Below, in pieces: positions 9,693 to 19,189 of a stretch of 19,189 nucleotides of DNA (position 1 is its first letter; each line of letters starts with the position of its first letter). This DNA is from Saccoglossus kowalevskii. Its lineage: Eukaryota; Hemichordata; Enteropneusta; Harrimaniidae. Under the pieces are notes generated by a model, which had not been told where the DNA came from, searched no databases, and saw only the letters and a program-made list of their open reading frames with translations. A program made the position numbers and the translations under genes. The stretch covers positions 1-19,189 of the forward strand of contig NW_003145674.1 in NCBI RefSeq assembly GCF_000003605.2, read 5' to 3'.

Positions 9693-10161
9693 GTGTGTTC
9701 TATGTAGCAATACACTAGCAATACACTAGCACATGCCATAGCGTATTCTATTTAACAATACAGTAGTATATGCCATGGTTTGTGTTCTACGTAAAATACA
9801 CTAGTACATGCCATGGTGTATTTTCTTCGTAAAATACACTAGTACATGCCATGGTGTATTATCTATGTAGCAATAGACTAGTACATGCCATGGCGTATTT
9901 TATTTGACAATACAGTAGTATATGCCATGGTGTGTGTTCTACGTAAAATACACTAGTACATGCCATAGTGTATTCTCTATGTAGCAATACACTAGTACAT
10001 GCCATGGTGTATTCTCTATGTAGCAATACACTAGTACATGCCATGGTGTATTTTCTATGTAGCAATACACTTGTACATGCCATGATGTATTTCCTATGTA
10101 AAATATACTAGTACATGCCATGGTGTATTTTCTATGTAGCAATACATTAGTACATGCCATG
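9693..10161 (+). repeat. Core cassette copy 10, lacking P and Q
   Basis: D (48 bp) through O (10123-10161) are present, then B begins at 10162. E has TTTAAC. N (10085) has GTATTTCCTATG, shared only with N of copy 18 (18216). The 3' end is a precise in-register deletion. Confidence 0.93.
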
Positions 10162-10428
10162 GTGTATTTTCTATGTAAAATACGCTAGTACATGCCATGG
10201 TGTATTTTCTATGTAAAATACGCTAGTACATGCCATGGTGTATTTTATTCGTAGCAGTACACTAGTACATGCCATGGTGTATTTTATATGTAAAATACGC
10301 TAGTACATGCCATGGTGTATTTTCTATGTAAAATACGCTAGTACATGCCATGGTGTATTTTCTATGTAAAATACGCTAGTACATGCCATGGTGTATTTTC
10401 TATGTAAAATACACTACTACATGCCATG
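10162..10428 (+). repeat. A/B/C linker with marked variants
   Basis: B, B, a C variant at 10238 (TTTTATTCGTAGCAGTAC), a B variant at 10277 (TTTTATATG), B, B and A' (10391). The CAGTAC and TTATATG variants occur together again at 15573-15649, so the two linkers share ancestry. Confidence 0.93.
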
Positions 10429-10962
10429 GTGTGTTCTATGTAGCAATACACTAGCACATGCCATAGCGTATTCTATTTGACAATACAGTAGTATATGCCA
10501 TGGTTTGTGTTCTACGTAAAATACACTAGTACATGCCATGGTGTATTTTCTTCGTAAAATACACTAGTACATGCCATGGTGTATTATCTATGTAGCAATA
10601 GACTAGTACATGCCATGGCGTATTTTATTTGACAATACAGTAGTATATGCCATGGTGTGTGTTCTACGTAAAATACACTAGTACATGCCATAGTGTATTC
10701 TCTATGTAGCAATACACTAGTATATGCCATGGTGTATTCTCTATGTAGCAATACACTAGTACATGCCATGGTGTATTTTCTATGTAGCAATACACTTGTA
10801 CATGCCATGATGTATTTTCTATGTAAAATATACTAGTACATGCCATGGTGTATTTTCTATGTAGCAATACATTAGTACATGCCATGGTGTATTTTGTATG
10901 TAAAATACACTAGTACATGCCATGATGTATTTTTTATGTAAAATACACTAGTACATGCCATG
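10429..10962 (+). repeat. Core cassette copy 11, complete (534 bp)
   Basis: Complete D-Q with 37-bp D. K (10693) ends AGTATATGCC rather than AGTACATGCC, a private change within this cassette. Confidence 0.95.
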
Positions 10963-11269
10963 GTGTATTTTCTATGTAAAATACACGAGTACATGCCATG
11001 GTGTATTTTCTATGTAAAATACACTTGTACATGCCATGGTGTATTCTCTATGAAAAATACACTAGTACATGCCATGGTGCATTTTCTATGTGGCAATACA
11101 CTAGTACATGTCATGGTGTATTCTCTATGTAGCAATACACTAGTACATGCCATGGTGTATTTTCTATGTAGCAATACATTAGTACATGCCATGGTGTATT
11201 TTGTATGTAAAATACACTAGTACATGCCATGATGTATTTTTTAGGTAAAATACACTAGTACATGCCATG
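10963..11269 (+). repeat. Short R module, 8 units
   Basis: CACGAG, CACTTG, ATGAAAAATAC, GTGCATTTTC, then K, O, P and Q types. Q (11232) has TTTTTTAGG, as at 2699. It is the close relative of 2430-2736. Confidence 0.93.
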
Positions 11270-11728
11270 GTGTATTTTCTATGTAAAATACACTAGTACA
11301 TGCCATGGTGTATTTTCTTCGTAGCAATACACTAGTACATGCCATGGTGTATTTTCTATGTAAAATACGCTAGTACATGCCATGGTGTATTTTCTATGTA
11401 AAATACGCTAGTACATGCCATGGTGTATTTTCTATGTAAAATACGCTAGTACATGCCATGGTGTATTTTCTTCGTAGCAATACACTAGTACATGCCATGG
11501 TGTATTTTCTTCGTAGCAATACACTAGTACATGCCATGGTGTATTTTCTATGTAAAATACGCTAGTACATGCCATGGTGTATTTTCTATGTAAAATACGC
11601 TAGTACATGCCATGGTGTATTTTCTATGTAAAATACGCTAGTACATGCCATGGTGTATTTTCTATGTAAAATACGCTAGTACATGCCATGGTGTATTTTC
11701 TATGTAAAATACACTAGTACATGCCATG
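11270..11728 (+). repeat. A/B/C linker (A C BBB CC BBBB A)
   Basis: A 11270, C 11308, three B, C 11461, C 11500, four B 11539-11690, A 11691. It has two more B monomers than the matching linker at 2737-3119. Confidence 0.94.
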
Positions 11729-12273
11729 GTGTGTTCTATGTAGCAATACACTAGCAATACACTAGCACATGCCATAGCGTATTCTATTTAACAATACAGT
11801 AGTATATGCCATGGTTTGTGTTCTACGTAAAATACACTAGTACATGCCATGGTGTATTTTCTTCGTAAAATACACTAGTACATGCCATGGTGTATTATCT
11901 ATGTAGCAATAGACTAGTACATGCCATGGCGTATTTTATTTGACAATACAGTAGTATATGCCATGGTGTGTGTTCTACGTAAAATACACTAGTACATGCC
12001 ATAGTGTATTCTCTATGTAGCAATACACTAGTACATGCCATGGTGTATTCTCTATGTAGCAATACACTAGTACATGCCATGGTGTATTTTCTATGTAGCA
12101 ATACACTTGTACATGCCATGATGTATTTTCTATGTAAAATATACTAGTACATGCCATGGTGTATTTTCTATGTTGCAATACATTAGTACATGCCATGGTG
12201 TATTTTGTATGTAAAATACACTAGTACATGCCATGATGTATTTTTTATGTAAAATACACTAGTACATGCCATG
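11729..12273 (+). repeat. Core cassette copy 12, complete (545 bp)
   Basis: Complete D-Q with 48-bp D. E has TTTAAC, and O (12159) has TTGCAATAC as at 6854 and 16184. Confidence 0.95.
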
Positions 12274-12427
12274 GTGTATTTTCTATGTAAAATACACGAG
12301 TACATGCCATGGTGTATTTTCTATGTAGCAATACACTAGTACATGCCATGGTGTATTTTCTATGTAGCAATACACTTGTACATGCCATGGTGTATTCTCT
12401 ATGTAAAATACGCTAGTACATGCCATG
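12274..12427 (+). repeat. R module remnant, 4 units
   Basis: r1 (12274) and r2 (12312) are followed by an M-like unit with TAGC and CACTTG (12351), then a chimeric unit (12390-12427) whose left part reads GTATTCTCTATG and whose right part is AAAATACGC. That last unit appears to join an R or K type to a B type inside one monomer. Confidence 0.9.
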
Positions 12428-12579
12428 GTGTATTTTCTATGTAAAATACGCTAGTACATGCCATGGTGTATTTTCTATGTAAAATACGCTAGTACATGCC
12501 ATGGTGTATTTTCTATGTAAAATACGCTAGTACATGCCATGGTGTATTTTCTATGTAAAATACACTAGTACATGCCATG
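12428..12579 (+). repeat. Short A/B linker (BBB A)
   Basis: Three B units and one A unit, without a C unit. With the chimeric unit before it, this is the shortest B linker in the window. Confidence 0.92.
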
Positions 12580-13124
12580 GTGTGTTCTATGTAGCAATAC
12601 ACTAGCAATACACTAGCACATGCCATAGCGTATTCTATTTAACAATACAGTAGTATATGCCATGGTTTGTGTTCTACGTAAAATACACTAGTACATGCCA
12701 TGGTGTATTTTCTTCGTAAAATACACTAGTACATGCCATGGTGTATTATCTATGTAGCAATAGACTAGTACATGCCATGGCGTATTTTATTTTACAATAC
12801 AGTAGTATATGCCATGGTTTGTGTTCTACGTAAAATACACTAGTACATGCCATAGTGTATTCTCTATGTAGCAATACACTAGTACATGCCATGGTGTATT
12901 CTCTATGTAGCAATACACTAGTACATGCCATGGTGTATTTTCTATGTAGCAATACACTTGTACATGCCATGATGTATTTTCTATGTAAAATATACTAGTA
13001 CATGCCATGGTGTATTTTCTATGTAGCAATACATTAGTACATGCCATGGTGTATTTTGTATGTAAAATACACTAGTACATGCCATGATGTATTTTTTATG
13101 TAAAATACACTAGTACATGCCATG
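12580..13124 (+). repeat. Core cassette copy 13, complete (545 bp)
   Basis: Complete D-Q with 48-bp D. E has TTTAAC, and I (12780) has TTTTAC. J (12817) starts GTTTGTG like an F unit but ends CCATA like J, so it looks like a within-monomer F/J mix or a conversion. M (12933) is followed by the common N form. Confidence 0.94.
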
Positions 13125-13392
13125 GTGTATTTTCTATGTAAAATACACGAGTACATGCCATGGTGTATTTTCTATGTAAAATACACTTGTACATGCCATG
13201 GTGTATTCTCTATGAAAAATACACTAGTACATGCCATGATGTATTTTCTATGTAGCAATACACTAGTACATGCCATGGTGTATTCTCTATGTAGCAATAC
13301 ATTAGTACATGCCATGGTGTATTTTGTATGTAAAATACACTAGTACATGCCATGATGTATTTTTTATGTAAAATACACTAGTACATGCCATG
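13125..13392 (+). repeat. Short R module, 7 units, with chimeric monomers
   Basis: CACGAG (13125), CACTTG (13163), ATGAAAAATAC (13201), an unusual 39-bp unit beginning ATGTATTTTC with TAGC (13239), then a unit with a K-like start GTATTCTC and an O-like CATTAG end (13278), then P and Q. The r5 unit with GTGCATTTTC is missing. Confidence 0.9.
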
Positions 13393-13698
13393 GTGTATTT
13401 TCTATGTAAAATACGCTAGTACATGCCATGGTGTATTTTCTTCGTAGCAATACACTAGTACATGCCATGGTGTATTTTCTTCGTAGCAATACACTAGTAC
13501 ATGCCATGGTGTATTTTCTATGTAAAATACGCTAGTACATGCCATGGTGTATTTTCTATGTAAAATACGCTAGTACATGCCATGGTGTATTTTCTATGTA
13601 AAATACGCTAGTACATGCCATGGTGTATTTTCTATGTAAAATACGCTAGTACATGCCATGGTGTATTTTCTATGTAAAATACACTAGTACATGCCATG
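13393..13698 (+). repeat. A/B/C linker (B CC BBBB A)
   Basis: B 13393, C 13431, C 13470, four B 13509-13660, A 13661. Same order and length as 9387-9692. Confidence 0.94.
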
Positions 13699-14236
13699 GT
13701 GTGTTCTATGTAGCAATACACTAGCAATACACTAGCACATGCCATAGCGTATTCTATTTAACAATACAGTAGTATATGCCATGGTTTGTGTTCTACGTAA
13801 AATACACTAGTACATGCCATGGTGTATTTTCTTCGTAAAATACACTAGTACATGCCATGGTGTATTATCTATGTATCAATAGACTAGTACATGCCATGGC
13901 GTATTTTATTTGACAATACAGTAGTATATGCCATGGTGTGTGTTCTACGTAAAATACACTAGTACATGCCATAGTGTATTCTCTATGTAGCAATACACTA
14001 GTACATGCCATGGTGTATTCTCTATGTAGCAATACCATGCCATGGTGTATTTTCTATGTAGCAATACACTTGTACATGCCATGATGTATTTTCTATGTAA
14101 AATATACTAGTACATGCCATGGTGTATTTTCTATGTAGCAATACATTAGTACATGCCATGGTGTATTTTGTATGTAAAATACACTAGTACATGCCATGAT
14201 GTATTTTTTATGTAAAATACACTAGTACATGCCATG
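13699..14236 (+). repeat. Core cassette copy 14, with a 7-bp deletion in L
   Basis: All fourteen units are present, but L is only 32 bp (14013-14044): ACTAGTA is missing between CAATAC and CATGCC. H (13860) has TATCAATAG in place of TAGCAATAG. D is the 48-bp form and E has TTTAAC. Confidence 0.94.
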
Positions 14237-14847
14237 GTGTATTTTCTATGTAAAATACACGAGTACATGCCATGGTGTATTTTCTATGTAGCAATACACT
14301 AGTACATGCCATGGTGTATTTTCTATGTAAAATACACTTGTACATGCCATGGTGTATTCTCTATGAAAAATACACTAGTACATGCCATGGTGCATTTTCT
14401 ATGTGGCAATACACTAGTACATGTCATGGTGTATTTTCTATGTAGCAATACACTAGAATGTGCCATGGTGTATTCTCTATGTAAAATACACGAGTACATG
14501 CCATGGTGTATTTTCTATGCAAAATACACTAGTATATGCCATGGTGTATTTTCTATGCAAAATACACTAGTACATGCCATGGTGTATTCTGTATGTAAAA
14601 TACACTAGTATATGCCATGGTGTATTTTCTATGTAAAATACACTACTACATGCCATGGTGTATTTTCTATGTAAAATACACTAGTACATGCCATGGTGTA
14701 TTTTCTATGTAAAATACACTAGTACATGCTATTGTGTATTCTCTATGTAAAATACACTAGTACATGCCATAATGTATTCTCTATGCAAAATACACTAGTA
14801 CATGCCATGGTGTATTTTCTATGTAAAATACACTAGTACATGCCATG
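14237..14847 (+). repeat. R module, full length (16 units, 611 bp)
   Basis: Same unit order and length as 3665-4275, including the GCTATT ending at 14733. One visible difference is r8 (14506), which has ATGCAAAATAC where the other copy has ATGTAAAATAC. Confidence 0.93.
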
Positions 14848-15381
14848 GTGTGTTCTATGTAGCAATACACTAGCACATGCCATAGCGTATTCTATTTGAC
14901 AATACAGTAGTATATGCCATGGTTTGTGTTCTACGTAAAATATACTAGTACATGCCATGGTGTATTTTCTTCGTAAAATACACTAGTACATGCCATGGTG
15001 TATTATCTATGTAGCAATAGACTAGTACATGCCATGGCGTATTTTATTTGACAATACAGTAGTATATGCCATGGTGTGTGTTCTACGTAAAATACACTAG
15101 TACATGCCATAGTGTATTCTCTATGTAGCAATACACTAGTACATGCCATGGTGTATTCTCTATGTAGCAATACACTAGTACATGCCATGGTGTATTTTCT
15201 ATGTAGCAATACACTTGTACATGCCATGATGTATTTTCCATGTAAAATATACTAGTACATGCCATGGTGTATTTTCTATGTAGCAATACATTAGTACATG
15301 CCATGGTGTATTTTGTATGTAAAATACACTAGTACATGCCATGATGTATTTTTTATGTAAAATACACTAGTACATGCCATG
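14848..15381 (+). repeat. Core cassette copy 15, complete (534 bp)
   Basis: Complete D-Q with 37-bp D. F (14922) has AAAATATAC, shared only with copy 5. N (15229) has TTTTCCATG. Confidence 0.95.
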
Positions 15382-15763
15382 GTGTATTTTCTATGTAAAA
15401 TACACTAGTACATGCCATGGTGTATTTTCTTCGTAGCAATAAACTAGTACATGCCATGGTGTATTTTCTATGTAAAATACGCTAGTACATGCCATGGTGT
15501 ATTTTCTATGTAAAATACGCTAGTACATGCCATGGTGTATTTTCTATGTAAAATACGCTAGTACATGCCATGGTGTATTTTCTTCGTAGCAGTACACTAG
15601 TACATGCCATGGTGTATTTTATATGTAAAATACGCTAGTACATGCCATGGTGTATTTTCTATGTAAAATACGCTAGTACATGCCATGGTGTATTTTCTAT
15701 GTAAAATACGCTAGTACATGCCATGGTGTATTTTCTATGTAAAATACACTACTACATGCCATG
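15382..15763 (+). repeat. A/B/C linker with marked variants
   Basis: A, C (15420, with AATAAACTAG), BBB, C variant with CAGTAC (15573), B variant with TTTTATATG (15612), BB and A' (15726). Its 3' part is the counterpart of 10162-10428. Confidence 0.93.
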
Positions 15764-16298
15764 GTGTGTTCTATGTAGCAATACACTAGCACATGCCATA
15801 GCGTATTCTATTTGACAATACAGTAGTATATGCCATGGTTTGTGTTCTACGTAAAATACACTAGTACATGCCATGGTGTATTTTCTTCGTAAAATACACT
15901 AGTACATGCCATGGTGTATTATCTATGTAGCAATAGACTAGTACATGCCATGTGCGTATTTTATTTGACAATACAGTAGTATATGCCATGGTGTGTGTTC
16001 TACGTAAAATACACTAGTACATGCCATAGTGTATTCTCTATGTAGCAATACACTAGTACATGCCATGGTGTATTCTCTATGTAGCAATACACTAGTACAT
16101 GCCATGGTGTATTTTCTATGTAGCAATACACTTGTACATGCCATGATGTATTTTCTATGTAAAATATACTAGTACATGCCATGGTGTATTTTCTATGTTG
16201 CAATACATTAGTACATGCCATGGTGTATTTTGTATGTAAAATACACTAGTACATGCCATGATGTATTTTTTATGTAAAATACACTAGTACATGCCATG
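15764..16298 (+). repeat. Core cassette copy 16, with a 1-bp insertion before I
   Basis: Complete D-Q with 37-bp D. An extra T at 15953 turns CCATGGCG into CCATGTGCG at the H/I boundary and removes the NcoI site there. O (16184) has TTGCAATAC. Confidence 0.94.
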
Positions 16299-16869
16299 GT
16301 GTATTTTCTATGTAAAATACACGAGTACATGCCATGGTGTATTTTCTATGTAGCAATACACTAGTACATGCCATGGTGTATTTTCTATGTAAAATACACT
16401 TGTACATGCCATGGTGTATTCTCTATGAAAAATACACTAGTACATGCCATGGTGCATTTTCTATGTGGCAATACACTAGTACATGTCATGGTGTATTCTA
16501 TGTAGCAATACACTAGAATGTGCCATGGTGTATTCTCTATGTAAAATACACGAGTACATGCCATGGTGTATTTTCTATGTAAAATACACTAGTATATGCC
16601 ATGGTGTATTTTCTATGCAAAATACACTAGTACATGCCACGGTGTATTCTGTATGTAAAATACACTAGTATATGCCATGGTGTATTTTCTATGTAAAATA
16701 CACTACTACATGCCATGGTGTATTTTCTATGTAAAATACACTAGTACATGCCATGGTGTATTTTCTATGTAAAATACACTAGTACATGCCATAATGTATT
16801 CTCTATGCAAAATACACTAGTACATGCCATGGTGTATTTTCTATGTAAAATACACTAGTACATGCCATG
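16299..16869 (+). repeat. R module, 15 units, with a 2-bp deletion
   Basis: Same order as 6969-7541, including CCACG at 16637-16641 and the missing 3' unit. The r6 unit (16491-16527) is 37 bp instead of 39 because GTATTTTCTATG became GTATTCTATG. Confidence 0.93.
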
Positions 16870-17414
16870 GTGTGTTCTATGTAGCAATACACTAGCAATA
16901 CACTAGCACATGCCATAGCGTATTCTATTTGACAATACAGTAGTATATGCCATGGTTTGTGTTCTACGTAAAATACACTAGTACATGCCATGGTGTATTT
17001 TCTTCGTAAAATACACTAGTACATGCCATGGTGTATTATCTATGTAGCAATAGACTAGTACATGCCATGGCGTATTTTATTTGACAATACAGTAGTATAT
17101 GCCATGGTGTGTGTTCTACGTAAAATACACTAGTACATGCCATAGTGTATTCTCTATGTAGCAATACACTAGTACATGCCATGGTGTATTCTCTATGTAG
17201 CAATACACTAGTACATGCCATGGTGTATTTTCTATGTAGCAATACACTTGTACATGCCATGATGTATTTTCCATGTAAAATATACTAGTACATGCCATGG
17301 TGTATTTTCTATGTAGCAATACATTAGTACATGCCATGGTGTATTTTGTATGTAAAATACACTAGTACATGCCATGATGTATTTTTTATGTAAAATACAC
17401 TAGTACATGCCATG
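16870..17414 (+). repeat. Core cassette copy 17, complete (545 bp)
   Basis: Complete D-Q with 48-bp D. N (17262) has TTTTCCATG. It is the counterpart of copy 8, 9,328 bp upstream. Confidence 0.95.
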
Positions 17415-17834
17415 GTGTATATTCTATGTAAAATACACTAGTACATGCCATGGTGTATTTTCTTCGTAGCAATACACTAGTACATGCCATGGTGTATTTT
17501 CTATGTAAAATACGCTAGTACATGCCATGGTGTATTTTCTATGTAAAATACGCTAGTACATGCCATGGTGTATTTTCTATGTAAAATACGCTAGTACATG
17601 CCATGGTGTATTTTCTTCGTAGCAATACACTAGTACATGCCATGGTGTATTTTCTATGTAAAATACGCTAGTACATGCCATGGTGTATTTTCTATGTAAA
17701 ATACGCTAGTACATGCCATGGTGTATTTTCTATGTAAAATACGCTAGTACATGCCATGGTGTATTTTCTATGTAAAATACGCTAGTACATGCCATGGTGT
17801 ATTTTCTATGTAAAATACACTACTACATGCCATG
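17415..17834 (+). repeat. A/B/C linker (A C BBB C BBBB A')
   Basis: A 17415 (with a private GTATATTCTATG), C 17453, BBB, C 17606, BBBB, A' 17797. Same unit order as 1516-1935 apart from the final A'. Confidence 0.93.
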
Positions 17835-18368
17835 GTGTGTTCTATGTAGCAATACACTAGCACATGCCATAGCGTATTCTATTTGACAATACAGTAGTAT
17901 ATGCCATGGTTTGTGTTCTACGTAAAATACACTAGTACATGCCATGGTGTATTTTCTTCGTAAAATACACTAGTACATGCCATGGTGTATTATCTATGTA
18001 GCAATAGACTAGTACATGCCATGGCGTATTTTATTTGACAATACAGTAGTATATGCCATGGTGTGTGTTCTACGTAAAATACACTAGTACATGCCATAGT
18101 GTATTCTCTATGTAGCAATACACTAGTACATGCCATGGTGTATTCTCTATGTAGCAATACACTAGTACATGCCATGGTGTATTTTCTATGTAGCAATACA
18201 CTTGTACATGCCATGATGTATTTCCTATGTAAAATATACTAGTACATGCCATGGTGTATTTTCTATGTAGCAATACATTAGTACATGCCATGGTGTATTT
18301 TGTATGTAAAATACACTAGTACATGCCATGATGTATTTTTTATGTAAAATACACTAGTACATGCCATG
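17835..18368 (+). repeat. Core cassette copy 18, complete (534 bp)
   Basis: Complete D-Q with 37-bp D. N (18216) has GTATTTCCTATG, otherwise seen only in copy 10. Confidence 0.95.
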
Positions 18369-18903
18369 GTGTATTTTCTATGTAAAATACACGAGTACAT
18401 GCCATGGTGTATTTTCTATGTAGCAATACACTAGTACATGCCATGGTGTATTTTCTATGTAAAATACACTTGTACATGCCATGGTGTATTCTCTATGAAA
18501 AATACACTAGTACATGCCATGGTGCATTTTCTATGTGGCAATACACTAGTACATGTCATGGTGTATTTTCTATGTAGCAATACACTAGAATGTGCCATGG
18601 TGTATTCTCTATGTAAAATACACGAGTACATGCCATGGTGTATTTTCTATGCAAAATACACTAGTACATGCCATGGTGCATTCTGTATGTAAAATACACT
18701 AGTATATGCCATGGTGTATTTTCTATGTAAAATACACTACTACATGCCATGGTGTATTTTCTATGTAAAATACACTAGTACATGCCATGGTGTATTTTCT
18801 ATGTAAAATACACTAGTACATGCTATTGTGTATTCTCTATGTAAAATACACTAGTACATGCCATAATGTATTCTCTATGCAAAATACACTAGTACATGCC
18901 ATG
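18369..18903 (+). repeat. R module, 14 units
   Basis: Follows the r1-r15 order but lacks r8 (AGTATATGCC). The r10 unit (18676) starts GTGCATTCTG. The GCTATT ending is present at 18822-18827, which places it with the 16-unit forms at 3665 and 14237. Confidence 0.92.
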
Positions 18904-19189
18904 GTGTATTTTCTATGTAGCAATACACTAGTACATGCCATGGTGTATTCTATGTGAAAATACAGTAGTATATGCCATGGTGTGTGTTCTACGTAAAATA
19001 CACTAGTACATGCCATGGTGTATTTTCTAGTAAAATACACTGGTACATGCCATGGTGCGTTTTCTTTGTAAAATACACTAGTACTCGCCATAGTGTATTT
19101 TCTATGTAAAATACACTTGTACATGCCATGGTGTATTTTCTATGTAAATTACACTAGTACATGCCATGGTGCATTTTCTTTGTAAAATA
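18904..19189 (+). repeat. Diverged monomers at the window end
   Basis: Seven full units and one cut unit do not follow the core, R or linker orders: 18904 (TAGC), 18943 (37 bp, GTGAAAATACAG), 18980 (J-like but ending CCATG), 19018 (37 bp, TTTTCTAGTAAAATAC and CACTGG), 19055 (GTGCGTTTTCTTTG, ending ACTCGCCATA), 19093 (CACTTG), 19131 (TAAATTACAC) and a partial unit at 19169 (GTGCATTTTCTTTG). Private changes are denser here than elsewhere. Confidence 0.9.

Larger units (their letters stand above)
1..19189. repeat. 38-bp satellite DNA array, spanning the whole window
   Basis: About 500 tandem monomers of 37-39 bp (rarely 32 or 48) run head to tail with no interruption, no inversion and no unique sequence. 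The canonical unit has left arm GTGTATTTT, spacer CTATGT, right arm AAAATACAC and joint TAGTACATGCCATG. NcoI (CCATGG) and RsaI (GTAC) sites recur in most units, and SpeI (ACTAGT) in all except B-type and some other variants. The array begins before base 1 and continues past the last base, so its true length is unknown. No coding gene, RNA gene or mobile element is visible within it. A eukaryotic satellite (heterochromatic, pericentromeric, subtelomeric or a large minisatellite) is the likeliest class; the sequence does not say which. I do not recognise the family. Confidence 0.98.

Noticed and set aside
1-19189. CRISPR array
   Set aside because: The repeats are contiguous, with no variable spacers between them; all differences are point changes or whole-unit changes. 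No cas-like gene is present.
1-19189. Telomeric or simple microsatellite repeat
   Set aside because: The unit is 38 bp and complex; no TTAGGG-like or other short tandem motif is present.

Overview
The whole 19,189-base window is one uninterrupted head-to-tail satellite array. I see no gene, RNA gene, transposon, CRISPR array or unique sequence in it. The basic unit is about 38 bp and roughly one third G+C; about 500 copies run in the same orientation, and the array leaves the window at both ends. I phase each unit to begin with the left arm GTGTATTTT. A 6-nt spacer CTATGT follows, then the right arm AAAATACAC (the reverse complement of the left arm), then a 14-nt joint TAGTACATGCCATG. An array this long and homogeneous points to a eukaryotic genome. 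Frequent CG/TG/CA alternation at variant positions would fit a genome with CpG methylation. I do not recognise the satellite and cannot name a taxon.

Above the monomer there is a second level of order. Diagnostic bases let me sort units into types. A is the canonical unit (38 bp). B has right arm AAAATACGC (38). C has CTTCGTAGCAATAC (39). A' has CACTACTAC (38). Types D to Q are fourteen distinct units that recur in fixed order as a core cassette of 534 or 545 bp: D GTGTGTTCTATGTAGC (37, or 48 with an internal 11-bp duplication); E GCGTATTCTATTTGAC (37); F GTTTGTGTTCTACG (38); G CTTCGTAAAATAC (38); H GTATTATC with AATAGAC (39); I GCGTATTTTATTTGAC (37); J GTGTGTGTTCTACG (38); K and L GTATTCTCTATGTAGC (39 each); M TAGC with CACTTG (39); N AAAATATAC (38); O AATACATTAG (39); P TTTTGTATG (38); Q GTATTTTTTATG (38). 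A further ordered module, R (r1 to r16, up to 611 bp), has its own diagnostic units. Runs of A, B and C form linkers.

Layout: 18 core copies, complete or broken, start at 543, 971, 1936, 3120, 4276, 4895, 5697, 7542, 8469, 9693, 10429, 11729, 12580, 13699, 14848, 15764, 16870 and 17835. Each is followed by an R module, an A/B/C linker, or a short R plus a linker. Spacing from core to core therefore varies from 428 to 1,845 bp instead of being a constant higher-order period. Differences between copies are mostly whole-monomer gains and losses, chimeric joins between similar monomers, and a few small indels, which is the pattern expected from unequal exchange. Long segments recur in the array, for example about 2.3 kb at 6738-9040 and again at 16068-18406. 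The last 290 bases hold more diverged units.

The main structural point is that each canonical monomer carries the same 9-bp arms in two alternating phases, so the array is one continuous series of potential hairpins. Open reading frames on both strands (60-100 codons) are by-products of the 38/39-bp periodicity and are not annotated as genes.
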